DNA of 64,000 nt from Myxococcaceae bacterium JPH2 (GTDB lineage: Bacteria; Myxococcota; Myxococcia; Myxococcales; Myxococcaceae). Location: the NCBI GenBank assembly GCA_016458225.1, contig JAEMGR010000016.1:1-64000 (forward strand), read 5' to 3'. Below the pieces are notes generated by a model that did no database searches, was not told where the DNA came from, and saw only the letters and a list, made by a program, of their open reading frames with translations. Position 1 is the stretch's first letter; each line of letters begins with the position of its first letter. The position numbers and the translations under genes were made by a program. Below, piece by piece: positions 1 through 7,474 of the stretch.

Positions 1-83
1 GCTGAACCCTCTCACGCGACAACTACCTTGACGCTCACCGGAAGCTTGAGGGGATGCCGCTCCGGGCACGACGGAGGCAGGCG

Positions 84-209
84 GTGAAGAAGAGTTGGTT
101 CAGCGAAGAGCAGATGGTTGCGATTCTGCGCGAGGCGGATCTGGAGCGGCAGTTTCGTTGGCTCGCACCTCGGACCGTTGAATGTCTGGCACGAACGGTG
201 ATGCAGTGA
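84..209 (+). mobile_element. IS3-family OrfA transposase remnant
   Basis: A GTG start preceded by GGAGG (73-77) opens a frame beginning VKKSWFSEEQMVAILREAD, the hallmark N-terminus of IS3/IS407-type OrfA helix-turn-helix proteins, which usually start MKKSRFSEEQ. Similarity stops after about 19 residues. The frame then runs through unrelated residues to a TGA at 207-209, whereas an intact OrfA is about 90-100 residues. No OrfB and no clear terminal inverted repeat are visible, so this is a decayed fragment joined to other DNA. The rest of positions 1-311 holds nothing else I can support. Confidence 0.7.
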
Positions 210-311
210 CGCATGGACACTCCGCTGGTGAAGCTCGCGGCGTGGTTTCGCCACTGCATCGCCTTCCTTCAGTTCTGCTGACCCTGGCGTTGGCTTGCTG
301 GGCTGGGTTGA

Positions 312-1841
312 TCAGCTGGGTTTGGGGACTTCGATTCCGTCTCGCTGGAGTTCGGCGGCGGTGGCGGTGGTGGCTTGGGTTCCGGGGGGATTCTCGTACC
401 AGCCTGGGTCTTCTTGGCCGTTGGTGTGTTCCCTTACCTTGAGGACCGTGAACATGCCTCCCATCGTGATGTAGCCGTGCTTGCCTTCACCTCCTGACAT
501 CGGAATGGAGTTCTCCGGGACGGGCATTCCCATTTCACCCATGTCTCCCATTCCGGCCTGGCCCATTGTCATGTAGCCCGGCAGGAGCTTGCGGACCTTG
601 GCGTCCAGGCCTCCTGGTTTCATTCCAATCACGTTCGGGAAGGCGTGCCCCATCTGGTTCATTACGTGGTGCGTCATGTGGCAGTGCATCGCCCAGTCGC
701 CTGGGACGTCGGCTACGAACTCCACGGTCCTCGTGCTCCCCACCGGCACCAACACCGTCGTCTCGGGCCACTGCGCGGACTCGGGGATTCTTCCTGCGTC
801 CGTCTCCGTCACTCGGAAGTGGTAGCCGTGCAGGTGGATGGGGTGGTGGTCCATCGGGCCCAGGTTTCCTAGACGGATTCGGACTCGCTCTCCCTTTCGC
901 ACCACCAGCGGCGCCGTGGCCGGGAAGGCCTTGGCGTTCAAGGTCAGCATGTTGAAGTCCGTCATCTCGTTTGGGTTCGGGCGACGTGTCCCCGCGTCGA
1001 TGCGCCATTCGTGCAGCATCAGCGCGAAGTCCTTGTCGACCTTCGGACCCGTCGGATGCCGAGGGTGGATGACGATGAGCCCCACCATGCCCATCGCGAT
1101 CTGCGTCATCTCGTCATGGTGCGAGTGGTACATGCCCATGCCGGACTGGCGGAAGGTGAACTCGTAGCGGAACGTCTCGCCCGGGTCGATGGGCTTCTGG
1201 TTGAGCCCTCCCACTCCGTCCATTCCGCTCGGCAGCAGGATTCCGTGCCAGTGCACCGTCGTTGGCGCGGACAGCCGGTTGGTCACGTAGAAGCGCACCC
1301 GGTCGCCTTCCACCACCTCGATGGTCGGTCCGTGCACCTGCCCGTTGTAGCCCCAGCAGAGTGCCTTCAGTCCGGGCGCGAACTCGTGCTCCACTTCCTC
1401 CGCCACCAGGTGAAAGACCTTCACCCCGTCCACCAGCTTCCACGGCAGGGTCGTTCCGTTCGGAACCACCACCGGCTGATAGTCGCGGTGGGGCATTCCC
1501 GGCGGGGCTCCGGCGTAGCTCGCTCGCTTCGGCGCTTCGGGTCTTGAGGGTGAGGCGGGCTGGGCTTCGGCTCGGGCGCCTCTCAGGAGCAGCGCGCCCC
1601 CTGCCAGGGCGGCTCCTGCTGTCGACAGGATGCCTCGCCTCGTGAGCGCACCGAAGCCCTGGGGTGCGGCGGCTTCGACGACCGGCACGGCTTCGCTGGT
1701 CGCGCTGGGGTCGATGCTCGCGACGGCGTCGCTGGCTTGGAGGGGCTCCGCGGGGTCGGTGGGCTCTCGCATCGGGTGGGGCTCGGTGGGGTGGGGCTGG
1801 TGCGTGGACATGGCGCCGGACTCAGGGATGCGAGTGCTCAT
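312..1841 (-). CDS. Two-domain multicopper oxidase, Tat-exported (copper resistance)
   Basis: A 509-residue periplasmic multicopper oxidase. A twin-arginine signal (LTRRGILSTAGAALAGGALLL, about 66-86) follows a 60-residue Pro/Glu-rich leader. The copper ligand motifs are HWHG (197-200), HSHHDE (239-244), HPIHLHG (333-339) and HCHMTHH (386-392). HWHG and HPIHLHG are only 136 residues apart, against about 340 in CueO, so this looks like the two-cupredoxin (small laccase-like, trimeric) architecture. A Met-rich tail (about 423-463, many MG/GM) suggests Cu(I) capture. It is the last gene of a three-gene minus-strand operon and overlaps the end of the TolC-like gene by 20 bp. A second ATG at 1811, after the upstream stop, is a reasonable alternative start. 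Likely role: oxidation of Cu(I) to the less toxic Cu(II) in the periplasm. Confidence 0.9.
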   Translation of the reverse strand: MSTRIPESGAMSTHQPHPTEPHPMREPTDPAEPLQASDAVASIDPSATSEAVPVVEAAAPQGFGALTRRGILSTAGAALAGGALLLRGARAEAQPASPSRPEAPKRASYAGAPPGMPHRDYQPVVVPNGTTLPWKLVDGVKVFHLVAEEVEHEFAPGLKALCWGYNGQVHGPTIEVVEGDRVRFYVTNRLSAPTTVHWHGILLPSGMDGVGGLNQKPIDPGETFRYEFTFRQSGMGMYHSHHDEMTQIAMGMVGLIVIHPRHPTGPKVDKDFALMLHEWRIDAGTRRPNPNEMTDFNMLTLNAKAFPATAPLVVRKGERVRIRLGNLGPMDHHPIHLHGYHFRVTETDAGRIPESAQWPETTVLVPVGSTRTVEFVADVPGDWAMHCHMTHHVMNQMGHAFPNVIGMKPGGLDAKVRKLLPGYMTMGQAGMGDMGEMGMPVPENSIPMSGGEGKHGYITMGGMFTVLKVREHTNGQEDPGWYENPPGTQATTATAAELQRDGIEVPKPS

Positions 1842-3249
1842 GGGAATGCTCTGGCGCGGCGGGGGCTGGGGGCGGGGCGGGGGACGGAGGCGGCTCGGTG
1901 GAGCCGGGGAGTCGGCCTCCCAGCAACTGCTCCAGCTCCGCTCGGGCCATCCAGTAGTCGCGGACGGTTTCGAGATAGCCTCGGTAGGACTCCACCTGCT
2001 CCTTCTTCGCGGTGAGCAACGGTGTCAGGCCAATCTGCATCGCGTTGTACTGGAGTTGCGACTGCGCGATGACCTTGTCTCGCAAGGGCAACACCGTCGT
2101 CCGGTAGTGCTCGGCTTGCATTCGCAGGGACTGCAAGCGGGCCCTCGCGGCTCGCACTTCGGAGCGCGCGTTGACGGAGAGCTCCGTCAGCCTTCGCTCG
2201 CTCTGCCGATACTGCGCCTCCAGCTTTCCAATCAATCCCTGTCGCTGGTCGAAGATGGGCAGCTCCAGCGACAGCGTCGGGCCGAACAGCCTTGGCCCAT
2301 CCGAGTCCCGGTGCGTGTGCACCCCGACTTCGACTCGGCCGAACCACCGCGTCGTCTTCGCCAGCTCCAGCGCGTTCCACATCAACGACGCCTGCTTGCG
2401 GGCCGCGTCGATGTCCAGGCGCTGTTTGATGGCGGTGGTCTCCAGGTGCTCCAGCGGGGCTTCCTTCGCGGGCAGCTCGGGGAGAGACTCGGAGAGGGTC
2501 CACTGGATTCGCGGGCCCCAGAGCCCCATCAGGCGATTGAGGTGCTCCCGGTCCTCGACCAGGGTCAGCTCCTCCTGCGAGAGGTCGAGCCTCGATTGCT
2601 CGGCCGTGGCCTGCTCGGTGGCCAGCTCCAGCTCGGTGATGTTGCCGGCTTCGCGCTGGCGCGCGGCGAACTCGGCGGATACCTCCGCCGCCAGGAGGAC
2701 TTCGCGGCGCAGCTCGACCAACTGCCGGCGCGCCTGGAACTCACGGAACGCCTTGCGCACCTCCGCCGCCGTCGAGAGCGCTTCGTGCGCCACGCGCAGC
2801 GTGTCCGCGATGAACTGCTCCTTCGCGACGCGCTTGCGCAGCGGCAGGGTGAAGATGTCCACGAACTCCTGCACGAGCGAGAACTCGTGCTCGGTGACTC
2901 CCAGGTTTCCGATGGGCACTCCGACGCTTCCGCTGAGCACCGGGTTGCTGAGCAGGCCCGCCTGCACCATGTCCGCCTGCGACACGCCCAGCTCCTCGTA
3001 GGTCTGCTGGAGCGCGGGGTTGTTGAGCAGGGCCACCTCCACCGCGCGGTCCGAGGTGAGCGGCTCCCCGAGCAGCGTGTCGAGGTGTCTTGAGACTTCC
3101 GCGTCCTCGGGGGTGCCTTGATCCCACCGGGTCTTCAGTCCCGTTCGCGCCTCGACGAGCGCGGCCACTTCCTGGTGGCCTCGCTCCTTCTGCATCGAGG
3201 CGCAGCCCCCCGCGAGCAGCGCGAGGGACAGCATCGCGGCTCTCTTCAC
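1822..3249 (-). CDS. TolC-family outer-membrane efflux lipoprotein (CusC-like)
   Basis: A 475-residue outer-membrane efflux channel protein. The GTG start at 3249 gives a lipoprotein signal (VKRAAMLSLALLAGGC) with a clear lipobox. The rest is long alpha-helical sequence with the two repeated TolC/OEP halves: NPALQQTYEELGVSQADMVQAGLLSNP in the first half and DIDAARKQASLMWNALELAK followed by PTLSLELPIFDQRQG in the second. The start codon overlaps the stop of the preceding small copper protein as GTGA, so the two should be translationally coupled. No RND pump or membrane fusion gene is in the window, so the inner-membrane partners must be encoded elsewhere or this channel acts alone. The C-terminus is His/Glu-rich (HSHEHSHP), a possible metal-binding tail. 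Confidence 0.88.
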   Translation of the reverse strand: MKRAAMLSLALLAGGCASMQKERGHQEVAALVEARTGLKTRWDQGTPEDAEVSRHLDTLLGEPLTSDRAVEVALLNNPALQQTYEELGVSQADMVQAGLLSNPVLSGSVGVPIGNLGVTEHEFSLVQEFVDIFTLPLRKRVAKEQFIADTLRVAHEALSTAAEVRKAFREFQARRQLVELRREVLLAAEVSAEFAARQREAGNITELELATEQATAEQSRLDLSQEELTLVEDREHLNRLMGLWGPRIQWTLSESLPELPAKEAPLEHLETTAIKQRLDIDAARKQASLMWNALELAKTTRWFGRVEVGVHTHRDSDGPRLFGPTLSLELPIFDQRQGLIGKLEAQYRQSERRLTELSVNARSEVRAARARLQSLRMQAEHYRTTVLPLRDKVIAQSQLQYNAMQIGLTPLLTAKKEQVESYRGYLETVRDYWMARAELEQLLGGRLPGSTEPPPSPAPPPAPAAPEHSHEHSHP

Positions 3250-3518
3250 GGATGGGCCCCGTGGTCGTGTCCGGAGGTTCCCGTTCCCTGCGGCTTCGCA
3301 TTCGTGTCCGCCGGTGCGACGGGTGTCAGCTTCATGCCGCACTTCGGGCAGCGCCCCGGCTTGTCGGCGCGGACCTCGGGGTGCATCTCGCAGGAGTAGA
3401 CCTGGGTGCCCGCGTCGGGCGTCGCGGCGGCGTGCGAGCCCCCTGCATGAGAGGGCGGCGTGTCCGCCAGGGCCGAGAGCGAGAAGAGGGTCGCGAGGAT
3501 GCAGAGTGTTTGACGCAT
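3246..3518 (-). CDS. Small periplasmic heavy-metal-binding-domain protein
   Basis: A 90-residue protein with a signal peptide (MRQTLCILATLFSLSALA) and a single heavy-metal-binding domain of the type YSCEMHPEVRADKPGRCPKCGM at about residues 41-62. This Cys/Met/His pattern is also found at the N-terminus of many CopA ATPases and CusB proteins. The tail is His-rich (GHDHGAHP). The ATG at 3518 is chosen because it starts the signal peptide; the open frame continues upstream to 3677 but looks non-coding. It is the first gene of the copper operon and shares GTGA with the next gene. Probably a periplasmic Cu/Ag chaperone or buffer. Confidence 0.85.
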   Translation of the reverse strand: MRQTLCILATLFSLSALADTPPSHAGGSHAAATPDAGTQVYSCEMHPEVRADKPGRCPKCGMKLTPVAPADTNAKPQGTGTSGHDHGAHP

Positions 3519-3660
3519 GAGACTCTCAGAGGGCTGGGCGGCCGGGCCGCCAGTGAGTTCGCCCCCGGAGAGCAAGCACCGGGCCAGGGTGTCCTCGCGC
3601 GCAACCCCGTGAATCGACGAGGGGTGTCCGCCCTGGCTCGCCCGTACTCGAGGGCGAGCT

Positions 3661-3679
3661 GTGATGGGGGACATCACAC
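3661..3679. promoter_or_regulatory. Perfect 7-bp dyad upstream of copper operon
   Basis: TGTGATG (3661-3667) and CATCACA (3673-3679) are exact reverse complements around GGGGA. The dyad lies 143 bp before the start of the heavy-metal-binding gene in a 241-bp intergenic stretch with no other gene. It is a candidate operator for metal control of the 3518-312 operon. The half-sites resemble CRP half-sites, but the spacing is wrong for CRP. Confidence 0.3.
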
Positions 3680-3759
3680 TGTGACGGCAGGCGCGGGCCC
3701 CGACTGTTCAGGGATGCACCGCTTCGCGCACAGGGGCCGAGCGGAGCCCGCCGAGCCGC

Positions 3760-4173
3760 TCACGGGCCGTAGGGAAAGTGTTGCAGGAGCTGGGTGACGG
3801 GAGGCTGGCAGAGCTGGACGATCCGGGCTTCGTCCAAGAAGGTCTGGGCCTTGGTGCGCAGGTAACAGCTCGCGGGGTCATCTCGCGGCGAGGCGTACTG
3901 GCACAGCTGCAACGACTGAGGCTCGTCGAGGAAGCTCTGGTGCTGGACGCGCAGGAAGCAGCGCGCGGGTGCTTCGGAGCTGGCGCCTTGGCAGAGCTGT
4001 GAGGCCGTGGTGTCGCTCACCAGGCCACCTTGTCGCGCTGTTTCGAAGCAGGAGAGCTGCGGCGGCTCCTCGGCTCGACTCACCGCCGGACCGACGAGCA
4101 GCAGGGCGCTCCCCAGGGAGAGCCACCCGCCCGCGCTCCGGACGCGCTGCCACCGGCTGTCTCGTGGCGCCAT
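3760..4173 (-). CDS. Small secreted protein with three Cys-containing repeats
   Basis: A 137-residue exported protein of unknown function. The ATG at 4173 has an excellent AGGAGGTG ribosome site. A signal peptide (residues 1-33, WLSLGSALLLVGPAVSRA) is followed by a repeated unit of about 35 residues: a Cys-aromatic-Leu start (CFETAR, CFLRVQ, CYLRTK), then a Leu/Gln segment ending QLCQ (59-62, 89-92, 120-123). Each unit therefore carries two Cys, six in all, probably forming disulfides in the periplasm. I do not recognise the family. It ends upstream of the copper operon on the same strand but 241 bp away, so co-transcription is uncertain. Confidence 0.75.
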   Translation of the reverse strand: MAPRDSRWQRVRSAGGWLSLGSALLLVGPAVSRAEEPPQLSCFETARQGGLVSDTTASQLCQGASSEAPARCFLRVQHQSFLDEPQSLQLCQYASPRDDPASCYLRTKAQTFLDEARIVQLCQPPVTQLLQHFPYGP

Positions 4174-4356
4174 CGCGCACCTCCTGGCCTCAAAGTAGGG
4201 CGTCCTCGGTTCCCCGTTCACGGGGGCGCGGCCGCTTGTCCGGCCGTCCCGTTGCGTCTGACACCAGGGGCCGCGCGGCGGGGCGCTCGGTGTGCTGGTG
4301 CCTGTGCTCGGCCGCGCCCTACAGTGCCCGGGCCGCGCGCGCACGAGAGGCTTCTC

Positions 4357-5346
4357 ATGAACGATGCATGTCGAGCCTGGCTGGCGGAGAACCTCAGTCG
4401 AGGCGTGGACGCGGATGCGCTTGTGCGCGAGCTGGTTCGTCGCGGGACGGAGGCGTCGGTCGCTCGGGCGGCGGTGGATGCGGCGTTGGCGCATCCCTCG
4501 GTGCGCGCGGCCTCGGAGCGCATGGGCGGCGGGAACGCGCTGCGCTCGGTGATGGACCTTCGCTCCATGCTGTTCCAACAGGCGGGGTGGCACTCGCATG
4601 TGGAGCGGATCCGCGACCTCTCTGCGCCTGAGTTCCTCGAGCGTTTCTATGTGCCGCACCGGCCCGTCATCCTCTCGGGGTTCATGGAGGGATGGCCGCT
4701 GATGGCGCGCTGGCAGCCTCTCGCGTTGATGCGCTCGCACGGCGACGTGGAGGTGGAGGTGATGACGGGCCGCGAGTCCCGCGCGGACCACGACTTGGAG
4801 CCCGAGCCGTGTCGCGCGCGGATGCGGCTCGGAGACTTCATCCGCCGACTCCTGGAGGGGGGCCCGACCAATGACCTGTACCTGACCGCTCGCAACTTCG
4901 CGCTGGAGCGTCAGGAGTTGCTCGGGCTGCGTGATGACCTGCGCTTCCCACCGGGATTCCTGCGTCCCTCGTCCGCGCATGGGGCTTTCAAGCTGTGGAT
5001 CGGTCCGGCGGGTACTCGGACCGCGCTGCACCATGACCTGGGCTCGGTGCTGTTTGGACAGGTGTCCGGGCGCAAGCGCTTCTGGCTCGTGCCTTCATTC
5101 CAGACGGAGCGCGTCTACAACCACCACTCGGTCTGGAGTGAAGTGGACGCCGAGCATCCGGACCCGGTGCGCTTTCCCGCGTTCGAGAAGGCGCACGTCC
5201 AAGAGGCGGTAGTCGAGCCCGGCGAGATGTTGCTCATTCCCGCCGGGTGGTGGCATCAGGTCCACGCGCTCGACGTCAGTGTCTCGGTGACGTTTCAGGA
5301 ACTCGATGTCCCCGGTGGCAACACGTGGTGGCGCTTCGCGGCGTGA
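4357..5346 (+). CDS. JmjC/cupin_8-type putative Fe(II)/2-oxoglutarate hydroxylase, paralogue 1
   Basis: A 329-residue protein. Residues 1-48 form a small helical module (CRAWLAENLSRGVDADALVRELVRRG...ALAHP) shared by all three neighbouring paralogues. Residues about 85-325 are a cupin-like/JmjC barrel: PVILSGFMEGWP, then GPTNDLYLTARN, then the metal motif HHD in RTALHHDLGSVLFGQV, the substrate/2OG strand RKRFWLVP and the distal His in GWWHQVHALDVSVSVTF. The HxD...H pattern is intact, so enzymatic activity is plausible; family members hydroxylate proteins or peptides. The start ATG has GAGAGG upstream. It is followed after 217 bp by a second paralogue with its own promoter candidate. The substrate cannot be told from sequence. 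Confidence 0.85.
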   Translation: MNDACRAWLAENLSRGVDADALVRELVRRGTEASVARAAVDAALAHPSVRAASERMGGGNALRSVMDLRSMLFQQAGWHSHVERIRDLSAPEFLERFYVPHRPVILSGFMEGWPLMARWQPLALMRSHGDVEVEVMTGRESRADHDLEPEPCRARMRLGDFIRRLLEGGPTNDLYLTARNFALERQELLGLRDDLRFPPGFLRPSSAHGAFKLWIGPAGTRTALHHDLGSVLFGQVSGRKRFWLVPSFQTERVYNHHSVWSEVDAEHPDPVRFPAFEKAHVQEAVVEPGEMLLIPAGWWHQVHALDVSVSVTFQELDVPGGNTWWRFAA

Positions 5347-5512
5347 GCGCTCGACGTCACGGCCCGGGCGGGAAGGGCGGTGTCGACGGGGGGCGCGTCG
5401 GTGGGGGGCGGCGGGGCTGGGCGCTCGGGGCTTCGTGCGGACGCATGGGCGCGGGTGATGGATTGGGGACGATGATGGGGAGATTCGAAGACGGACTCAT
5501 GAACAGCCCTCG

Positions 5513-5543
5513 TCGACAGGGAGACAGGCCCTGGCTTTATAAC
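5513..5543 (+). promoter_or_regulatory. Candidate housekeeping-sigma promoter before cupin paralogue 2
   Basis: TCGACA (5513-5518) and TATAAC (5538-5543), each five of six to the -35/-10 consensus, are separated by 19 bp. The predicted transcription start is about 5550, leaving a leader of roughly 14 nt before the GTG at 5564, which has no clear Shine-Dalgarno. The 19-bp spacer is longer than ideal. No other gene lies in 5347-5563. Confidence 0.4.
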
Positions 5544-5563
5544 GCACCGGATGCGGGCTGTTT

Positions 5564-6595
5564 GTGAATGAATCAGCGGGCATTGAGCGGCGGGCGTGGG
5601 TCGCGGAGAACCTCGCGCGAGGTGTGTCGACGGAACGTCTGGTGGCTCGGTTGTCCGAGGCCGGCGTGGCGAGTTCTGTCGCAGTCGAGATGGTCCACGA
5701 CGCCCTTGCTCACCCCGCGCTCGTTGCTGCTCGAGCGCGCACGTCACAGGGCGGGCGCGTGGAGCGTTGGTTGAGGACTCGCTCGGTATTGCATTCCCAG
5801 TCGGGTGAAGGGACCGCGGTGGAGCGTCGGCGGGGGCTTTCGCGAGAGGAGTTCTTCGAGTGCTATTACTTTCGCAACCGTCCGGTCATCGTCGAGGGGT
5901 GGTTGGGGGACTGGCCGGCCCTGACCCGTTGGACGCTGGACGGTCTGCACTCGCGCTTCGGTGATGCTCCCGTGGAGGTGATGGACGGTCGCGACGCGGA
6001 GCCCTCACCGGATCTGCACGCCGAGCGCCTGCGCCGCACGGTGCCCTTCGGTGAGTTCGTCGCCCGTATGCGTGGGGGGCCCACGAACGATGTCTATCTG
6101 GTGGCGCGCAACAGCCTGTTCCAACGTGAGCCATTCCGCGCCCTGTTGTCAGACGTCCGTGCGCCCGCTGGCATCATCCATCCAGAGGTGAGTGCTCCGG
6201 AGTGCGCGCACCTGTGGTTCGGTCCCGCGGGCACGTTGTCCAACCTGCATCATGATCATCTCAGCGTCCTCTTCTGCCAGGTGGTGGGACGCAAGCGCGT
6301 CTGGCTCGTGCCGTCCTGGGAGACGCCGCGTCTGGCAAACGGGCAGGGGCTCTATAGCGAGGTGGACATCGAGGCGCCCGACGTCGAGCGCTTCCCCGAG
6401 TTCGCTCGGGCGACGCTGTCCACCTGCGAGGTGGGGCCTGGGGATGCACTGCTCCTCCCCGTGGGCTGGTGGCACGCGGTGCGCGCGCTGGACGTGAGCG
6501 TGTCCGTGACGTTCGTGAACTTCGATGTGCCCCGGCGCAACACATACTGGCGGGACTACTGGCTGGGCCCGGTGCCCGCCGAGGTGAGGCGATGA
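5564..6595 (+). CDS. JmjC/cupin_8-type putative Fe(II)/2-oxoglutarate hydroxylase, paralogue 2
   Basis: A 343-residue protein from a GTG start at 5564. It has the same layout as its upstream neighbour: N-terminal helical module RAWVAENLARGVSTERLVARLSEAG...DALAHP (about 10-52), then a cupin-like barrel with PVIVEGWLGDWPALTRW, GGPTNDVYLVARN, the metal motif LHHDHLSVLFCQV, RKRVWLVPSWE and the distal His in LLPVGWWHAVRALDVSVSVTF. The metal ligands HHD...H are complete. The downstream paralogue starts inside its stop codon (ATGA at 6592-6595), so the two are translationally coupled. Alignment by eye suggests tandem duplication of an ancestor followed by divergence. The substrate is unknown. Confidence 0.85.
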   Translation: MNESAGIERRAWVAENLARGVSTERLVARLSEAGVASSVAVEMVHDALAHPALVAARARTSQGGRVERWLRTRSVLHSQSGEGTAVERRRGLSREEFFECYYFRNRPVIVEGWLGDWPALTRWTLDGLHSRFGDAPVEVMDGRDAEPSPDLHAERLRRTVPFGEFVARMRGGPTNDVYLVARNSLFQREPFRALLSDVRAPAGIIHPEVSAPECAHLWFGPAGTLSNLHHDHLSVLFCQVVGRKRVWLVPSWETPRLANGQGLYSEVDIEAPDVERFPEFARATLSTCEVGPGDALLLPVGWWHAVRALDVSVSVTFVNFDVPRRNTYWRDYWLGPVPAEVRR

Positions 6596-7467
6596 CAGAC
6601 GTTGCATCTCGTGGCGCGCGCCGCGCGTTGGCTCCGGAGTGGCGTCAGTGGCTGGTGGAGAACCTGCTGCGTGGCACCGCGCCGGAGGACCTGGTGACGG
6701 AGCTGGTGGGCGCGGGCGTCTCGGGGGAAGTCGCGCGGGAGGCCGTGGTGGCGGAGCAGGCCGAGCCCCATCTCCAAGGGGCCCTGCGCGCGGTGCAGCG
6801 GCAGCGCAAGCTGGAGGGCCTGTTGGATGTGTATGCGGACCTCCACCGTCAGGGCGCGTCGGCCACTCAGGTGGCGCGTCGCGCGTCGCTCTCTCCCGAG
6901 GAATTCTTCGCTCGGTACTACTTCCAGAACCTGCCCGTGGTCCTTGGCCCCGAGGTCTGGGCGGGAGGACCGGGTGCGCCTGCGTGGAGCGCGGAGCACG
7001 TGGCGGAGTTGCTGGGTTCGGACTCGGTCTGTCTTCCCTTGTTCGAGGATGCGCGACTGGCGTCATTGCGCGACACGCTGTGCTTGCCGCGCGGCTACGT
7101 GGCGGATTCGGCGCGTGCGTCCGAGCCGCGGTTGTGGTGGACGCCCGGTGGCTCGGATGTGTCCTTGCGTGTCGCGCACCAGAACCTCTTGCTGGGACAG
7201 GTGCGAGGGCGGCTCGACGTGAGCCTGGTCCCCGCGTTCGAGCTGATCCGCGTCCGGGGAGAGGACCCCGAGGGGCGGGCACCGCTGCGGCTCGACGTGG
7301 CCCTCTCTCCGGGCGAGCTGCTCTTGATTCCGGTGGGGTGGCGGTACGGCCTTCATGCTCCCGAGGCCAGCGTGGGTATTTCGTTCGAGGCCTTCGCGAC
7401 GACCGTGCCCAACGTGCACTGGGACGAACTGGACGGTGCGCCCGAACTCACCCCGTTCCCCGGGTAG
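6592..7467 (+). CDS. Cupin-like paralogue 3, metal ligands lost (probable pseudoenzyme)
   Basis: A 291-residue protein. It keeps the N-terminal helical module (RQWLVENLLRGTAPEDLVTELVGAG, about 15-39), the EEFFARYYFQNLPVVLGPEVW strand and the barrel core (LLGQVRGRLDVSLVP, GELLLIPVGWRYGLHAP). Aligned on GQV, the HHD of the paralogues becomes RVA and the distal His of GWWH becomes Tyr in GWRY, so all facial-triad ligands are gone. The GPTNDxYL motif is also missing. It is coupled to paralogue 2 by ATGA, which suggests the two products are needed in a fixed ratio, for example as partners in a hetero-oligomer. It converges on the CHAT gene with a 7-bp gap. Confidence 0.8.
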   Translation: MTDVASRGARRALAPEWRQWLVENLLRGTAPEDLVTELVGAGVSGEVAREAVVAEQAEPHLQGALRAVQRQRKLEGLLDVYADLHRQGASATQVARRASLSPEEFFARYYFQNLPVVLGPEVWAGGPGAPAWSAEHVAELLGSDSVCLPLFEDARLASLRDTLCLPRGYVADSARASEPRLWWTPGGSDVSLRVAHQNLLLGQVRGRLDVSLVPAFELIRVRGEDPEGRAPLRLDVALSPGELLLIPVGWRYGLHAPEASVGISFEAFATTVPNVHWDELDGAPELTPFPG

Positions 7468-7474
7468 CGCGCCG

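Noticed and set aside
3661-3685. Possible CRP site in the copper promoter region
   Set aside because: TGTGA and TCACA are present but separated by 9 bp instead of 6, so it is kept only as a generic dyad.
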